A program made the translations under genes and the position numbers. A stretch of 64,000 nt of DNA from Eragrostis nindensis. Taxonomy: Eukaryota; Streptophyta; Magnoliopsida; Poales; Poaceae. Below the pieces are notes generated by a model that searched no databases, was not told the DNA's origin, and saw nothing but the letters and a program-made list of their open reading frames with translations. The stretch is from NCBI GenBank assembly GCA_012490785.1, contig JAAXCT010000057.1, forward strand, positions 248,001 through 312,000, given 5' to 3'. Positions 32,622 to 42,533 of this stretch are shown here, piece by piece (the stretch's first letter is position 1; each line of letters starts with the position of its first letter).

Positions 32622-33565
32622 CTCCCTCCGGACCTGAATCTGAGCATTCCTGGCTTCCCGAGACAGAAATAGTAGGGGAGGTAAAAGACCCTGTTGCCCC
32701 TCGTTAATGCGCTCCACCACACCACAACAGACAAAAATCTCCGTCGTCTCCACGAGTCACTGGAGGCCATGGCGTCGCTGCGCCTCTCCTTCGATGCGCC
32801 GTGCCTCCCGTCCATGGCGCAATCAACCTCAGCCGCTCCCTCATCTCGTTGAGCTCGGCCGACTCCAGCCCTGAGCGTAGTGGACGGCGGCGCTCGCGTG
32901 GACTCCGCACGCGATACTTGTTGGGTCCGAGCTGTTCGGAGGCGGCGGCCTGAGGACGAGCGGCAGGGTTGAAGGCGGCCTGGCCTAGGACGAGCACCAG
33001 CTCCCTGGCTGGGCACTCGGTAGGAGGAGCGGCCGGATTTTGAGGAGGGAGGTCGCCATCTCGCCGGATTTGGAGGAGAGGAACAGGATCCGCGCATCCC
33101 GTCGAGCTTCCTGCTACGTGCCGTCGAGCTCAGCCACTTCCCTCGCCGTCCTGCCCGGCTGCATCTCGTGCTCGCCCGCCCTTGTCGTCCAAAGGAGAGA
33201 TTGGAGGCCGGAGTCGCCGCCGGCAGAAGCTTGTCGGGATCCTAGCGTCGCCCCCCGCCGCAAGCAGCTCACCGGCATCCCCTCCGCCGCGAGCAGCTCG
33301 CCGGCCTTCCCCGCGTTGTCCCTGGCCGCGAGCTGCCTGGCCCGCCGCGCCGCGCCCGAGGGAGACGAGTGAAGGAGGCGGTCGAATCTTGTGGATGAGA
33401 GCGATGGAGAGGAGAGATGGCGCTTGTTGGATGTGGATGACAGACGTGGCGGGTCCCACAGCGGGAGTCACGACAGCACGACGGGTCCCACCATGACCCA
33501 GGAATGCTTAGATTGTAGGAAATATTTCAAACGCTAGAAGTGCTTATATTGAGGTCCGGAGGGAG
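32622..33565. mobile_element. Long Stowaway-like (mariner-type) non-autonomous element with GC-rich cargo, 944 bp
   Basis: The termini are perfectly inverted: CTCCCTCCGGACCT at the left and AGGTCCGGAGGGAG at the right, each flanked by TA (32620-32621 and 33566-33567). A second inverted segment lies inside: GAGCATTCCTGG on the left against CCAGGAATGCTTAGATT on the right. Stowaway elements are usually 70-350 bp and AT-rich. Here about 750 bp of GC-rich sequence (32710-33460) fills the middle. The open frames in it are low-complexity (Ala/Arg/Gly/Pro) and I recognise no transposase and no source gene. Confidence 0.8.
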
Positions 33566-33567
33566 TA

Positions 33568-34151
33568 GTTGAAGAAGAGCCCTGTCGGTTGCTGGCTCCT
33601 GACAGACATGAAAGCCATAGAAGATTCCTGTTCTTGCACGAGTGGAGAGGAGCCAGAAGAATCTTGGTTGCTCCGGACATGACATAACGCCAGAGACTCC
33701 ACAGCTTTCCGCGACTGGATCGTTGCTTTCCTCATTCCTGTAGAGATTCGGTGGATTTGCGCCGGCTCGGCATCACCTTCGCACGCTAATAGGTTCTCGA
33801 TTTGCTATCGATACCGTCTGTTGCCGAGGAAGACGCTGCAACTGCTCGCGAGTCGTGTCGCATGTTTTGCAACTGCTCGCGAGTAATTTGAAGGAAATGA
33901 AGAAAATTGATGCACTCATGACGTGGGCCGGAAAAAGCAAGCCACGGAGGAGCGGTCAACCCTGGCGGCCGCTCAGACCCCAAAACGAAGGGTGGTGCAC
34001 CGCAGGCCCAACAACGTTCCACCAGGAAGGAACGGCAGGCAGGCCCGGCCAAACGGACGGACGGGCTCGAGTCTTATCCGCAGACCGCCGGATCGGTTAC
34101 CTTCCCGCCACAGGCGAACCACGCACCTCCCACCCACACACACACACGGCC
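33568..34151. other. Spacer upstream of CRR6
   Basis: No gene recognised. It includes the putative promoter and leader of CRR6; the CACACAC stretch at about 34135-34147 lies in the leader. The plus-strand frame from 33855 is an upstream extension of CRR6 exon 1 with no similarity to the family. Confidence 0.4.
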
Positions 34152-35107
34152 ATGCATCACACGGCAAGCATCATGTGGTCGGCGGCGGCGGCGGCGCGCG
34201 CGGTGTCCTCCCCGCTCCCCGCGCCGTCCCTCGTCGGCGGCCGGAGCGGAGGGCCGCGGCGCGGGCGGGCGAGGGTGGCGGCGCCGCCGCGGAGCTCGTT
34301 GCTGGACTTCGTGGGCGGCGACCTGGTGCGGCCCGACCTGGGCAAGTGGCAGGACGACGTGGAGGAGCACAAGGCGCTGGCCATCTACCCGCCGCACGAG
34401 GGCGGCTACGAGGGCCGCTACCTCGGCCGCCTCAAGCGCAATGGGTACTACTTCCTCGACCTCACCGCGCGCGGCCTCGGCGACCCGGAGACCACGCTCA
34501 CCAAGATCCACCCCGTCTGCCCGGTCAGTAATCATGCTCCTGCTCCGGCCACCATTTCCGATCAATTAGTGCATAAGAAGAATACTGACGCGTGGTGTTG
34601 AAGGGTTGATGTGCAGCCTAGCCTCGGGAGACAGCCGGTGGCGAGATGGTACTTCCCGCCGGAGGTGGACTACAGGCTCAGCCTGCTGCACCCGGACGCC
34701 AAAGGCCTCGTCGTCTGGGTCATCGAAGGAAAGGTGCTGACAGAATGACACAGTCACACTTTACATCTCCATCGATCGGCGCATCTCTGAGCTATGCAAG
34801 CAGATCAGTAATTTGAATGTTTCATCTGCATCGGTTCCTTTCAATTTTCAGGTCCTGTCCAAGGCTGAGCTGCAGTTCCTGGCCATACTCCCGGACCTCC
34901 GCCCCAAAGTCAGAGTGATCGTGGAATGCGGCAACTGGTACGCAATTTTCCATCTCAATTCCCAATCAGTCACATGTCTGAACAGAGAATCGTGAAGGCT
35001 TTCCGTGTGAAACTGTTGGACCTGTTGGATGATGCAGGAGGAAATTTGTTTGGAAGCCGCTGAAGCAAATCGCGGGCCTCGAGCCGGACCCGGATGCAGA
35101 ACAATGA
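34152..35107 (+). CDS. Chloroplast NDH assembly factor CRR6 (DUF1817), 214 aa, 4 exons
   Basis: CRR6 is a stromal factor needed to assemble subcomplex A of the chloroplast NAD(P)H dehydrogenase-like complex (NdhI maturation), which supports cyclic electron flow round photosystem I. The exons are 34152-34523, 34617-34733, 34852-34937 and 35038-35107 (645 bp, in frame). The first 50 or so residues are Ala/Ser/Arg-rich with almost no acidic residues, typical of a transit peptide. The mature part reads LLDFVGGDLVRPDLGKWQDD, HKALAIYPPHEGGYEGRYLG, RLKRNGYYFLDLTARGLGDP, ETTLTKIHPVCP, RWYFPPEVDYRLSLLHPDAK, VLSKAELQFLAILPDLRPKV and ECGNWRKFVWKPLKQIAGL. These match the cyanobacterial/plant CRR6 family as I remember it. 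A second ATG (34173) is also possible. A perfect inverted repeat covers the probable polyadenylation signal about 100 bp after the stop. Confidence 0.82.
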
Positions 35108-35205
35108 GAAAAGCAACACATTGCAAGGCAACTGCGATCAAACAGATATACTCCCGGTCATCTCATCCAGTTCGCATCCCTCCCAGCATTGTATGTACTG
35201 AAGGA

Positions 35206-35310
35206 GAGGCAATAAAGAATGTACATACATTTTTTGCTCAACTTTCAGAAGACGAATCATGTAAAATTTCCAGCAAACAGATTGGTTGCATGTACATTCT
35301 TTATTGCCTC
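35206..35310. repeat. Perfect 21-bp inverted repeat in the CRR6 3' region
   Basis: The left arm, 35206-35226, starts GAGGCAATAAAG. The right arm, 35290-35310, is its exact complement and ends CTTTATTGCCTC. The loop is 63 bp. The left arm contains AATAAA, the best candidate for the CRR6 polyadenylation signal. The right arm abuts the LINE fragment. Confidence 0.9.
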
Positions 35311-35329
35311 AAACTCCAAACAAACAACT

Positions 35330-36235
35330 ACGAAGAGTTGGAGCTCTCAAGTTTAGAACGGTGGCACAAGCTCTGCATGATGAGATATGGATCAGAGACC
35401 TTGCTCACCATCTGAATGATGATCTTCTCTCAGAATTTTTCAAGCTATGGACAATGGTGGAGGCAGAGGACATTGACTTGTCGGTCGAGGAGGAGGATGA
35501 AATTTTGTGGACGCCCTCGGCGAGCGGGGTGTATTCTGCCAAGTCAGCATATGATTTTCAGTTTGAAGGAGGCGTCCTCTCCAACTTTCCGGTTCAGGTT
35601 TGGAAGAATTGGGCACCCCCCCGCTGCAAATTTTTTGCATGGTTGCTTCTTCAGTGCAGAATTTGGACGGCGGACAGACTACTACGTCGGGGCTGGGAGA
35701 ATCAATATTTCTGCCCGCTGTGTGTGCGGAACCTTGAGACCCCCAGCCATCTCTTCAACGAGTGCCCCATGTCCCGCTTTGTTTGGTCTCGGGTGGCGAC
35801 TTGGACTCAATGCCCGGCACTTGACCCAGCAAGCTGGAGCCCCACTGATGACATCCAACAATGGTACACATCCATGATTGCGATAGGGACACCGCAGAAG
35901 ACGGCCAAGGGCACGCGCTCGCTCATCATGCTGGTAATTTGGGCTATTTGGAAGGAGAGGAACAGCCGAGTTTTTCGGGACGAGCTCAAGTCTATGGATC
36001 GCCTGTTTGGAGAAATTCAGGAGGAGGTGCGCTTGTGGATCATGGCAGGCGCAAAGGACTTGGCCACCATAGTTGCTTCGCACGTTAGTGAGTAGTTGTT
36101 TTTCCTCTTTGCTCTACCACTCGGTCTGTGATGGTAGTGCTTGGTGTGCGGCGCCTTCGGGCGCGTGTAAAACTCTATTCCTCTTCTTATTAATATAAGC
36201 CGGTATGAATATACCTGGCCTTTCGAAAAAAAAAA
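35330..36235 (+). mobile_element. 5'-truncated LINE with intact C-terminal ORF2 segment
   Basis: The open frame ending at 36095 encodes the end of a LINE ORF2: LWTPSASGVYSAKSAYDFQF, VWKNWAPPRCKFFAWLLLQC, then the zinc-binding motif FCPLCVRNLETPSHLFNECP, and VIWAIWKERNSRVF. A 3' untranslated part follows, with TTAATATAAGCCGG, and the element finishes in CTTTCG plus an A-run (about 36225-36235). The frame has no stops, so this insertion is younger than the one at 19.7-20.8 kb and comes from a different LINE family. No target duplication is evident. Confidence 0.85.
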
Positions 36236-36271
36236 AGTTTTGGTACGAACATGTGCATTCCCATTTAGTTT

Positions 36272-36928
36272 TCAGCGGCGTAGGTAGACGAGATCGGTGC
36301 GAAGCAGGAACGGGTACCCGATCCCTCTCCTCTTGGACGGGAACAACACGAAGAGGAGGCTCACTACGAACCCGATCACGAGCGGCACGGTGTTCACGAC
36401 CTTCCTGGGCACCCCGGGGTAGTAGCACTGCACGATGTCGTGGTGCGAAGCGGCGAACGTCACGAACGCCACCAGCGCCAGCGTGGTGTGGAAGAGGTCC
36501 GACCACCGCAGCCTGTACTTCTCCGGCTCCCTCGGCCCTGTCTTCCGGTGGGTGCTGCCACAGAACGTGCGGATGCCGGTGAGCGTGGCGACGCCGTAGC
36601 GGAGGCGGCCTGAGGCGGAGCGGAAGCTGTCGGTGAGCGTGAAGAAGACGCACGAGGCGGCGCAGAGGACGACGAAAGCCGCGGCCAGGATGCGGTTAAC
36701 CCGGGCGCACTTGCCGTCGTCGGTGAGGATGGGGGCGAAGATGGCGAAGGCGAGGATTGTGGCCGTGGGGAGGAGGACGTTGAGGCGGGCCGTGCCGCTG
36801 AGGACGAGGTTGAGCAGCAAGATGAAGCTTGAGCTATCATCATCGTCGTCGTCTTCTTCGTGTGGAGGATCTGCGACGTCCTTGCTGGCTTGCTCGATGA
36901 GGACCTTGTACTCGTCTTTCTCAGCCAT
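36272..36928 (-). CDS. DUF679 membrane protein (DMP family), 218 aa, intronless
   Basis: DMP proteins are small plant membrane proteins with four predicted helices. Family members act in sperm-egg fusion (Arabidopsis DMP8/9), and loss of maize ZmDMP promotes haploid induction; others are linked to senescence. Here an acidic N-terminus (EEDDDDDDSSS) precedes helix 1 (LPTATILAFAIFAPIL), helix 2 (ILAAAFVVLCAASCVFFTLT), the conserved DSFRS and RYGVAT segment, helix 3 (LFHTTLALVAFVTFAASHHD) and helix 4 (VNTVPLVIGFVVSLLFVLFP). The conserved tail GIGYPF is present. Length is typical of the family. Which DMP subgroup this belongs to, and hence whether it is gametic or vegetative, cannot be decided here. 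Complete, single exon, no lesions. Confidence 0.9.
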   Translation of the reverse strand: MAEKDEYKVLIEQASKDVADPPHEEDDDDDDSSSFILLLNLVLSGTARLNVLLPTATILAFAIFAPILTDDGKCARVNRILAAAFVVLCAASCVFFTLTDSFRSASGRLRYGVATLTGIRTFCGSTHRKTGPREPEKYRLRWSDLFHTTLALVAFVTFAASHHDIVQCYYPGVPRKVVNTVPLVIGFVVSLLFVLFPSKRRGIGYPFLLRTDLVYLRR

Positions 36929-37523
36929 TTGATAGGTTATTGAATAGTGTGGGAGACAATTCAGGTAGGGATGAAGGATGAGAGATCAGACACAGCTCAA
37001 TTAAAGAGCCCCATAGAACCGAATAAACGCTGAAAAGAATCCACCTTTCGGTAACTTCGGATATGGAAGAAAGAATTGCTTCAGCAAGTGTAATGACGCA
37101 ATAGCAGGACCTTCACCCCACACAGAAGTAAAGAATCGTAGATGAAATCAACAAAAAGACCTGCAGCTTTCCAACAATCAGAAGTGGAGGGGAAGCGAAC
37201 TTTCTTCAAGAAAATTAGCAATGTGCCTTTATCAGATGCAGTTACTATTTCCTAATTTGTGTCGAAAGAATACAACATTTTCTGTCTTGCTGCGAATGGC
37301 CTTGTACCGATCACCGTGATGTACATCCAAAAATGGATTCTAGCCCCTTCTGGGCCTCTTGAGACGTATGACAGAGATATCCCCAATACTCTACACCGGT
37401 GTCTCAAAAATTACAAGGGGAGTGGTGCCTTTACCTTTTGAGACCTAAAGTACAATCTACAAAGGAGTATCAAATGAAAGAATGGCTGAGCTGAGCAAAG
37501 GTCGCAAAGATCACCAAGCATCA
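36929..37523. other. Spacer between DMP and the NIPA gene
   Basis: Upstream region of DMP and downstream region of the NIPA gene, both on the minus strand. No gene recognised. The minus-strand sequence just above 36928 should contain the DMP promoter, but I saw no convincing TATA box. Confidence 0.4.
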
Positions 37524-40500
37524 TCATGTTGACCGAAATGATTCTGATGCCCTTGGTGACCTGAGTGGCATGCCTTCAGCAGCAGATCTAAGAGGAATTC
37601 CTTCTTCTTCTGCATGTTTAGATATTCTGACAGGAAGAGTTGGTGGGAGACCTACGATGCAAGAGAGTAAAACGTTAAGAAACAGAAATTTGCACAAACG
37701 AGAAGTCCTGACTCCTGAGGGCATGAAATCATACCATCAACCATATCTTTTGTCTTGTGAAGAAGAAAAGTCCCAGATAGGATGGTAACAAAACCACACA
37801 TCTCCGTTACAATTTGAGTTTGAGTTTGACGATCCCAGTCCTGCATGCAAGTACACAAATTAATTTTGTTGAGAATCTTCAATAGGAACAGCAGCAACTA
37901 TACAATAGAACAATGACTACAAGGCCTGAAGCCTTGAACTGGGTGACTAAAAGATTCATGAAACACAAGAGAACAGACATATGATTGATTAATCAAGTTA
38001 ATCAGTCATTCACACAATCAATCCATTAGGTTAGTGTATAGGACATGGTATCTGAGCAATGCTTTCTTTGTTGTGGCTTCTTCCTATCAATCTACCAGCC
38101 CAGAGGTTGCTCTGTAACAGCAAATTCATTGTTCGCAACATCCACATGCAGGAACAGGATAAGGGTGGCATAAAAAAACATCGAATAACTTGGGAGGTCC
38201 AAATTGCAACTCCGAAATGGATCATGCTATGTGCTTTCTCTCCATCGCCCGCATTTTCAGAAAATCAAATGTACCACTATTAAAAAACATTGATATGAAG
38301 TGAAGCGATATTGATACTATCTTCTAGAAGAAGAAAAATTCACATTGATCTTAAGCATATTCTAGGCCCCCCATTGCCACCGTTCCTCAAAACTAGAGCG
38401 CTTGTCATTTAGGGAAAGCACAGGAGCACCTCCAAATAGTCCAGAGAAAAAAATAGCAGTGCATGCTGCGATAAGCGACAAAGTGTCTCAGCACAGTCAA
38501 CAAGATCATCGATAAAGTTAAATGGAACGGCACGAGTTTATAGTATATGGTCTGTAACAATGGAAAAAAATTCTACCAACATCATATGGTCCCACTATTG
38601 AGCATTTAATAAGAATCAATGAAGCGGTTCAGATTTTAGTTCCTATTTTCAAATTGTCTCCAGAGGCTCAAGAAACTCCCTTATCTGTACTATTTCCTCT
38701 TAGTCGCGCAACAACGCCAACCAAAAACTTGTACGCATAAGTAAATAGATACACTTCGAAAAAATGATCTAGCAAGTAAAACTAATCTTTTTTCCATGTC
38801 AAACATGTGAAAAAAGTAGCAAATAATATTATGATGAATACCATGAAAAATAATACAAGCCCAAAGAGGTTACCTTGAACATTATCACACTTGCCAAAAT
38901 TGTTAGCGATGTAAACATTGTATAGTATATCGGTGAAACTACTGCAGTGTTGAAGGTATCAAGAGCCTGAAAATTGAAATTGGTAAGTTCACTGTATTCC
39001 AGATTGTTCCCTGGAACATTAACAGAGAGAAATATAGAAACACCATAACAACGTTTTAAGCAAGCAGAGTCTGGCATTGAGAGTGAGACTAATTGTACGC
39101 ACTGATTGTACGAGCACAGTAGTGTCCATTATAGCATGCTACAGACTATGGGCGCCACGACACTGAATGTTGCACTAATAAAATAATATCAAGTATGTAA
39201 AATACAATAAGATGATCAGACGGGTCACACTGCTACATCTCTTGGATCTAATGAATCTAACAAACCAAAGGAAGAAAACGATAGGTCAGCCACAGATGAG
39301 CTAGGCACCAAAGTATCAAATCTATTTCAGTACTCACATGGGAAGACCGTAAACTGGTAAAGGGGCAAAAATCACTAAGAACTCAATGAATCAAGTATGA
39401 GAAGGGAGAAAATATGCATCGTATAATGCATATACCGCTCACAAGGCAGAATTAAATTCTCAATTAATGTAGAAAATCAATATTACCTTGTTCAGATAGT
39501 TCATCTGTGTTACTATGCATGCGACAACAACAATAGTGAACAACCATGTTTGCGGATAGATTAGCTGGTTCATTCCGGAAAAGGTCAGTTTCAAGGCTAT
39601 TCCAAGAGCTTTCACACTCATGACCTGTAAGTAAGACATCATATTGAAAAACGAAATATAATTAAAGCATCTAACACATTCAAGACAGAATCAAGCAGAT
39701 AAATATCGAGAAACCTAATACCAAGTGAAACACATACCGACAGAGATCCTACAAGTGAACAAACACCAATGTACACCATGATGTGTGTCTGACCATATTG
39801 TGGGATAAAGTAGTATATGAGCACAAAAGTTGCAGCGAGGACAATGACAGCATAAAATAGAAAGGCTGCAACAACAAAAAACACTTGCACATTAGTTCTC
39901 ACTGAGATAATACACCAAAGTGGCGTAACTAATGACTGATGACAACTAACTGAGTGAGAAAGGAGGGCACCTGGTTCAGTAGCAAGATCCCACACTTCGG
40001 CGACAGATTCAATTGCACGCTCCTGAGGGGCATGGAGTACGATAGTTGTTGAACCCACAACACAAAGAACACACCCAAGTATACCGAATATATGTAGCTT
40101 CTCCTTCAACATAATATCTGCAAGAGCAGCACTGTGAGAGAAGCATGTTAGAATGAAGACACCTGGAATAATAAGAAGCCAAAATTTTCACATTACCATC
40201 AAAGAAATATTGATTCTGGTTACCTAATGATGATGCTAAGTGCACCAAGTGGCGTGACCAGGATAGCAGGAGCAAAAGCATATGCTGCAAAGTTAGCCAC
40301 TTCTCCAACAATCACTGAAAAATAGCACTGAACACCATCAATATCACATTATTCAGAACTACCTCAAAATAGGCCTATTTGGGAGCGGAATACCTACTTG
40401 TAATCATTCCTGCCCACCATAACGGTTCATACAAGTAAGAGTAACCGCCAACACCTGCAATTAACCACCAATGCCAACATGGTTAAACATCACGGACCAA

Positions 40501-41354
40501 ATATTTACTGCTTGTCAATTCAACTAAATGAACAGCAGCAGAAGGGCCCGGTGCACGTAAGAGAACAAAAGTTTCAGAAACACTGTATGGCATGCAACCA
40601 CTGCCACAGTAGGTCATTTGTCAAAATATATTTGCAGTCAACAGCAACCTTATCAAAAGCCAAGACAACTGATATCCTTTCTTTAACCTTGTTAACAATA
40701 CACGTTTCCCTCTTCAGCCCAACTTAAACGAAGAACTGGATTGCATCTAGAATATGTGTACTCAAGTGGTCGAGAAACAGTTACAGCAATGCAACTAGTA
40801 TTACCATGACATAAGACGTATAACGAAAACAAGGCATCATTATGACACCGAACTTGTAACCTCCAGTAGGCGTGTAGAGTCCCACATGAGTTACAGTTAC
40901 TTGTGCATGATCTACCACGAATCAGGTCAACCCCCCAGCAATCTCAATCCAACAGGAAACGCGAATTAATCTCCGATGCTCATTCTAATGTTAACTTTAA
41001 TACAGATCCGGCGCATGCACACCGTAATCAAGGGGAAAAGAGATCCCACGAACAATTGAAAACTCCACCCTATGCCCGTTCAGACAGCGGCACAGCGTAC
41101 GAGCAGCAACGGATAGCTCGGTCATTACAAAGCAGCGCAATGCCTCGATCGTTAGGAAGGGACGGAATCAATTCACCTGCGCGGACGCCGGACGCACCGG
41201 CCTTCTTGAGCCCTTTCTTCTTGACGATGAAGCTGGCGCCGATGAAGAAGCTGGAGGAGAGCGCGAGCACGAGCCCCTTGATGTTGTCCGCGGACATGCC
41301 CTCGACCCAGCTCCCGTGCCCCGCAGCCGCGGAGGTGGACGCCTCCGAAGCCAT
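37524..41354 (-). CDS. NIPA-type magnesium transporter, 359 aa, 9 exons
   Basis: A multi-pass membrane protein of the NIPA family (Mg_trans_NIPA), proposed Mg2+ transporters of the plasma membrane or early endosome. The exons are 41354-41177, 40454-40398, 40314-40224, 40131-39971, 39865-39738, 39624-39487, 38966-38874, 37840-37735 and 37651-37524 (1080 bp, one frame). Conserved blocks in order are DNIKGLVLALSSSFFIGASF, IVKKKGLKKAG, GGYSYLYEPLWWAGMITMIV, GEVANFAAYAFAPAILVTPL, GALSIII, KLHIFGILGCVLCVVGSTTI, VLHAPQERAIESV, QTHIMVYIGVCSLVGSLSVM, SVKALGIALKLT, YPQTWLFTIVVVACIVTQMN, SPIYYTMFTSLTILASVIMF and EMCGFVTILSGTFLLHKTKD. About nine helices are expected. The C-terminus is polar and cytosolic. 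No lesion; the introns are ordinary. Confidence 0.94.
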
Positions 41355-42171
41355 ACCCGCCGCCGGGCCGGACCGCGCCGAGACTCAGAATCACGACCCT
41401 CCTACGGGGGTACCACGCCGCCGCTAGATCGCGCGACGGCGGCGGCGGCGCATGCGAGATCCGGACGCGGCGATTATGAGGAGGAAAGCGTCGTCGTGCG
41501 CGTGGTGCTCGGCCGCTGCTGGCTCGACTGTGCCGGGCTAAGAGGGGCGAGGGCTTTGCATTCGCGGTGAGGGGATCGACGTGGAGGGCGAATACGGGGG
41601 CTGACGGCGACGCCGGCGAGGGGGGAGGTGGAAGAGGAGAAATGGAAGAGTCCACGCTGCGCGGATATTTGGGCGTGGGCTTTGGGTGGGTGGCTAGTTG
41701 GTTCGCAGCGCTCGAACGGCTCGAGTCGATCGAGGCTTGCTTGGCATCGAGGCAACGCGCGTCGGTGAACTCGGCTGGTAAACGTCACCTGGAAAACTTC
41801 ACGTGCGCCGCATGTGCGATGTAATCTCCGATTTGGGCTGGGCCGGTGTTTTTCGATTTGTGCGTGTCATCCTTGCGTGGGCCGGTGTTTCTTGGAGAGA
41901 CGTTCAACCTCCAACCCACCTTGTGGGATGGCGCTCGGGTTCAAGGCCAAAATCGGCCGGCCCAAATCGTGCGCGGTATATGATTCTCGGGAGGATCGGT
42001 CGAATTCGCCAAATGACCAATTTTTTTTTGCGAGACAAATGATAACTTTTTTTTGCAGGTACAATGATCACTGTTTGTCTGATCTGATATAGAAACGTTA
42101 TCATACTATACTGCATGATTCTGATTCTGCATTAACAAAATTGCTAGGATATCGGGGAAGAACTAGATCTT

Positions 42172-42216
42172 ATATAGTATGAACTTTTTTTTTGACTGAT
42201 ATAGTATGAACTTTTT
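42172..42216 (-). mobile_element. Micro-insertion d: 9-bp insert between 18-bp direct repeats
   Basis: ATATAGTATGAACTTTTT occurs at 42172-42189 and 42199-42216. The insert TTTTGACTG reads CAGTCAAAA on the minus strand, continuing the A-run, so the presumed insertion is antisense. With such a small insert, slippage cannot be excluded. Confidence 0.4.
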
Positions 42217-42373
42217 GTAATTATTATTAATCATGACTGCGCAATTTTCAATTTAAGTGATAGATGAAAGCGTATGAGAGACATTTTGTTTTCAGTCAAC
42301 AAGCATTGTTGTAACCAAACAAAGTTCACATTTTTTTACTATACAAAATGGATATCCGTGTCACTGATTGTGA

Positions 42374-42426
42374 AGTTCACGCACGTATCCACGCAAAAAA
42401 AAAAAAAAAAAAAAGAGTTCACGCAC
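42374..42426 (+). mobile_element. Micro-insertion e: 31-bp A-tailed insert between 11-bp direct repeats
   Basis: AGTTCACGCAC occurs at 42374-42384 and 42416-42426. The insert begins GTATCCACGC and continues as about twenty A. The long tail suggests a recent event. Confidence 0.6.
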
Positions 42427-42533
42427 ATACATACGGTGCAAGCACGTCCGCCGAGCAGAGGGTCATCTTCTCAATCGATTCCATCCATGCATATGCACGC
42501 GCGATGGTTGTGAAGTCTTGTGATTGCATATAT

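Larger units (their letters stand above)
41355..42533. other. Spacer between NIPA and the thioesterase gene
   Basis: GC-rich leader and promoter region of the NIPA gene (41355 to about 41800), then AT-rich sequence. It contains micro-insertions d and e, and at 42008-42071 a run of two T-rich blocks separated by versions of CAAATGA that may be further insertions of the same class. No gene recognised. Confidence 0.45.

Noticed and set aside
33855..34151. Upstream extension of the CRR6 frame
   Set aside because: About 100 extra residues without similarity to the family would precede the transit peptide; the ATG at 34152 fits the family length.
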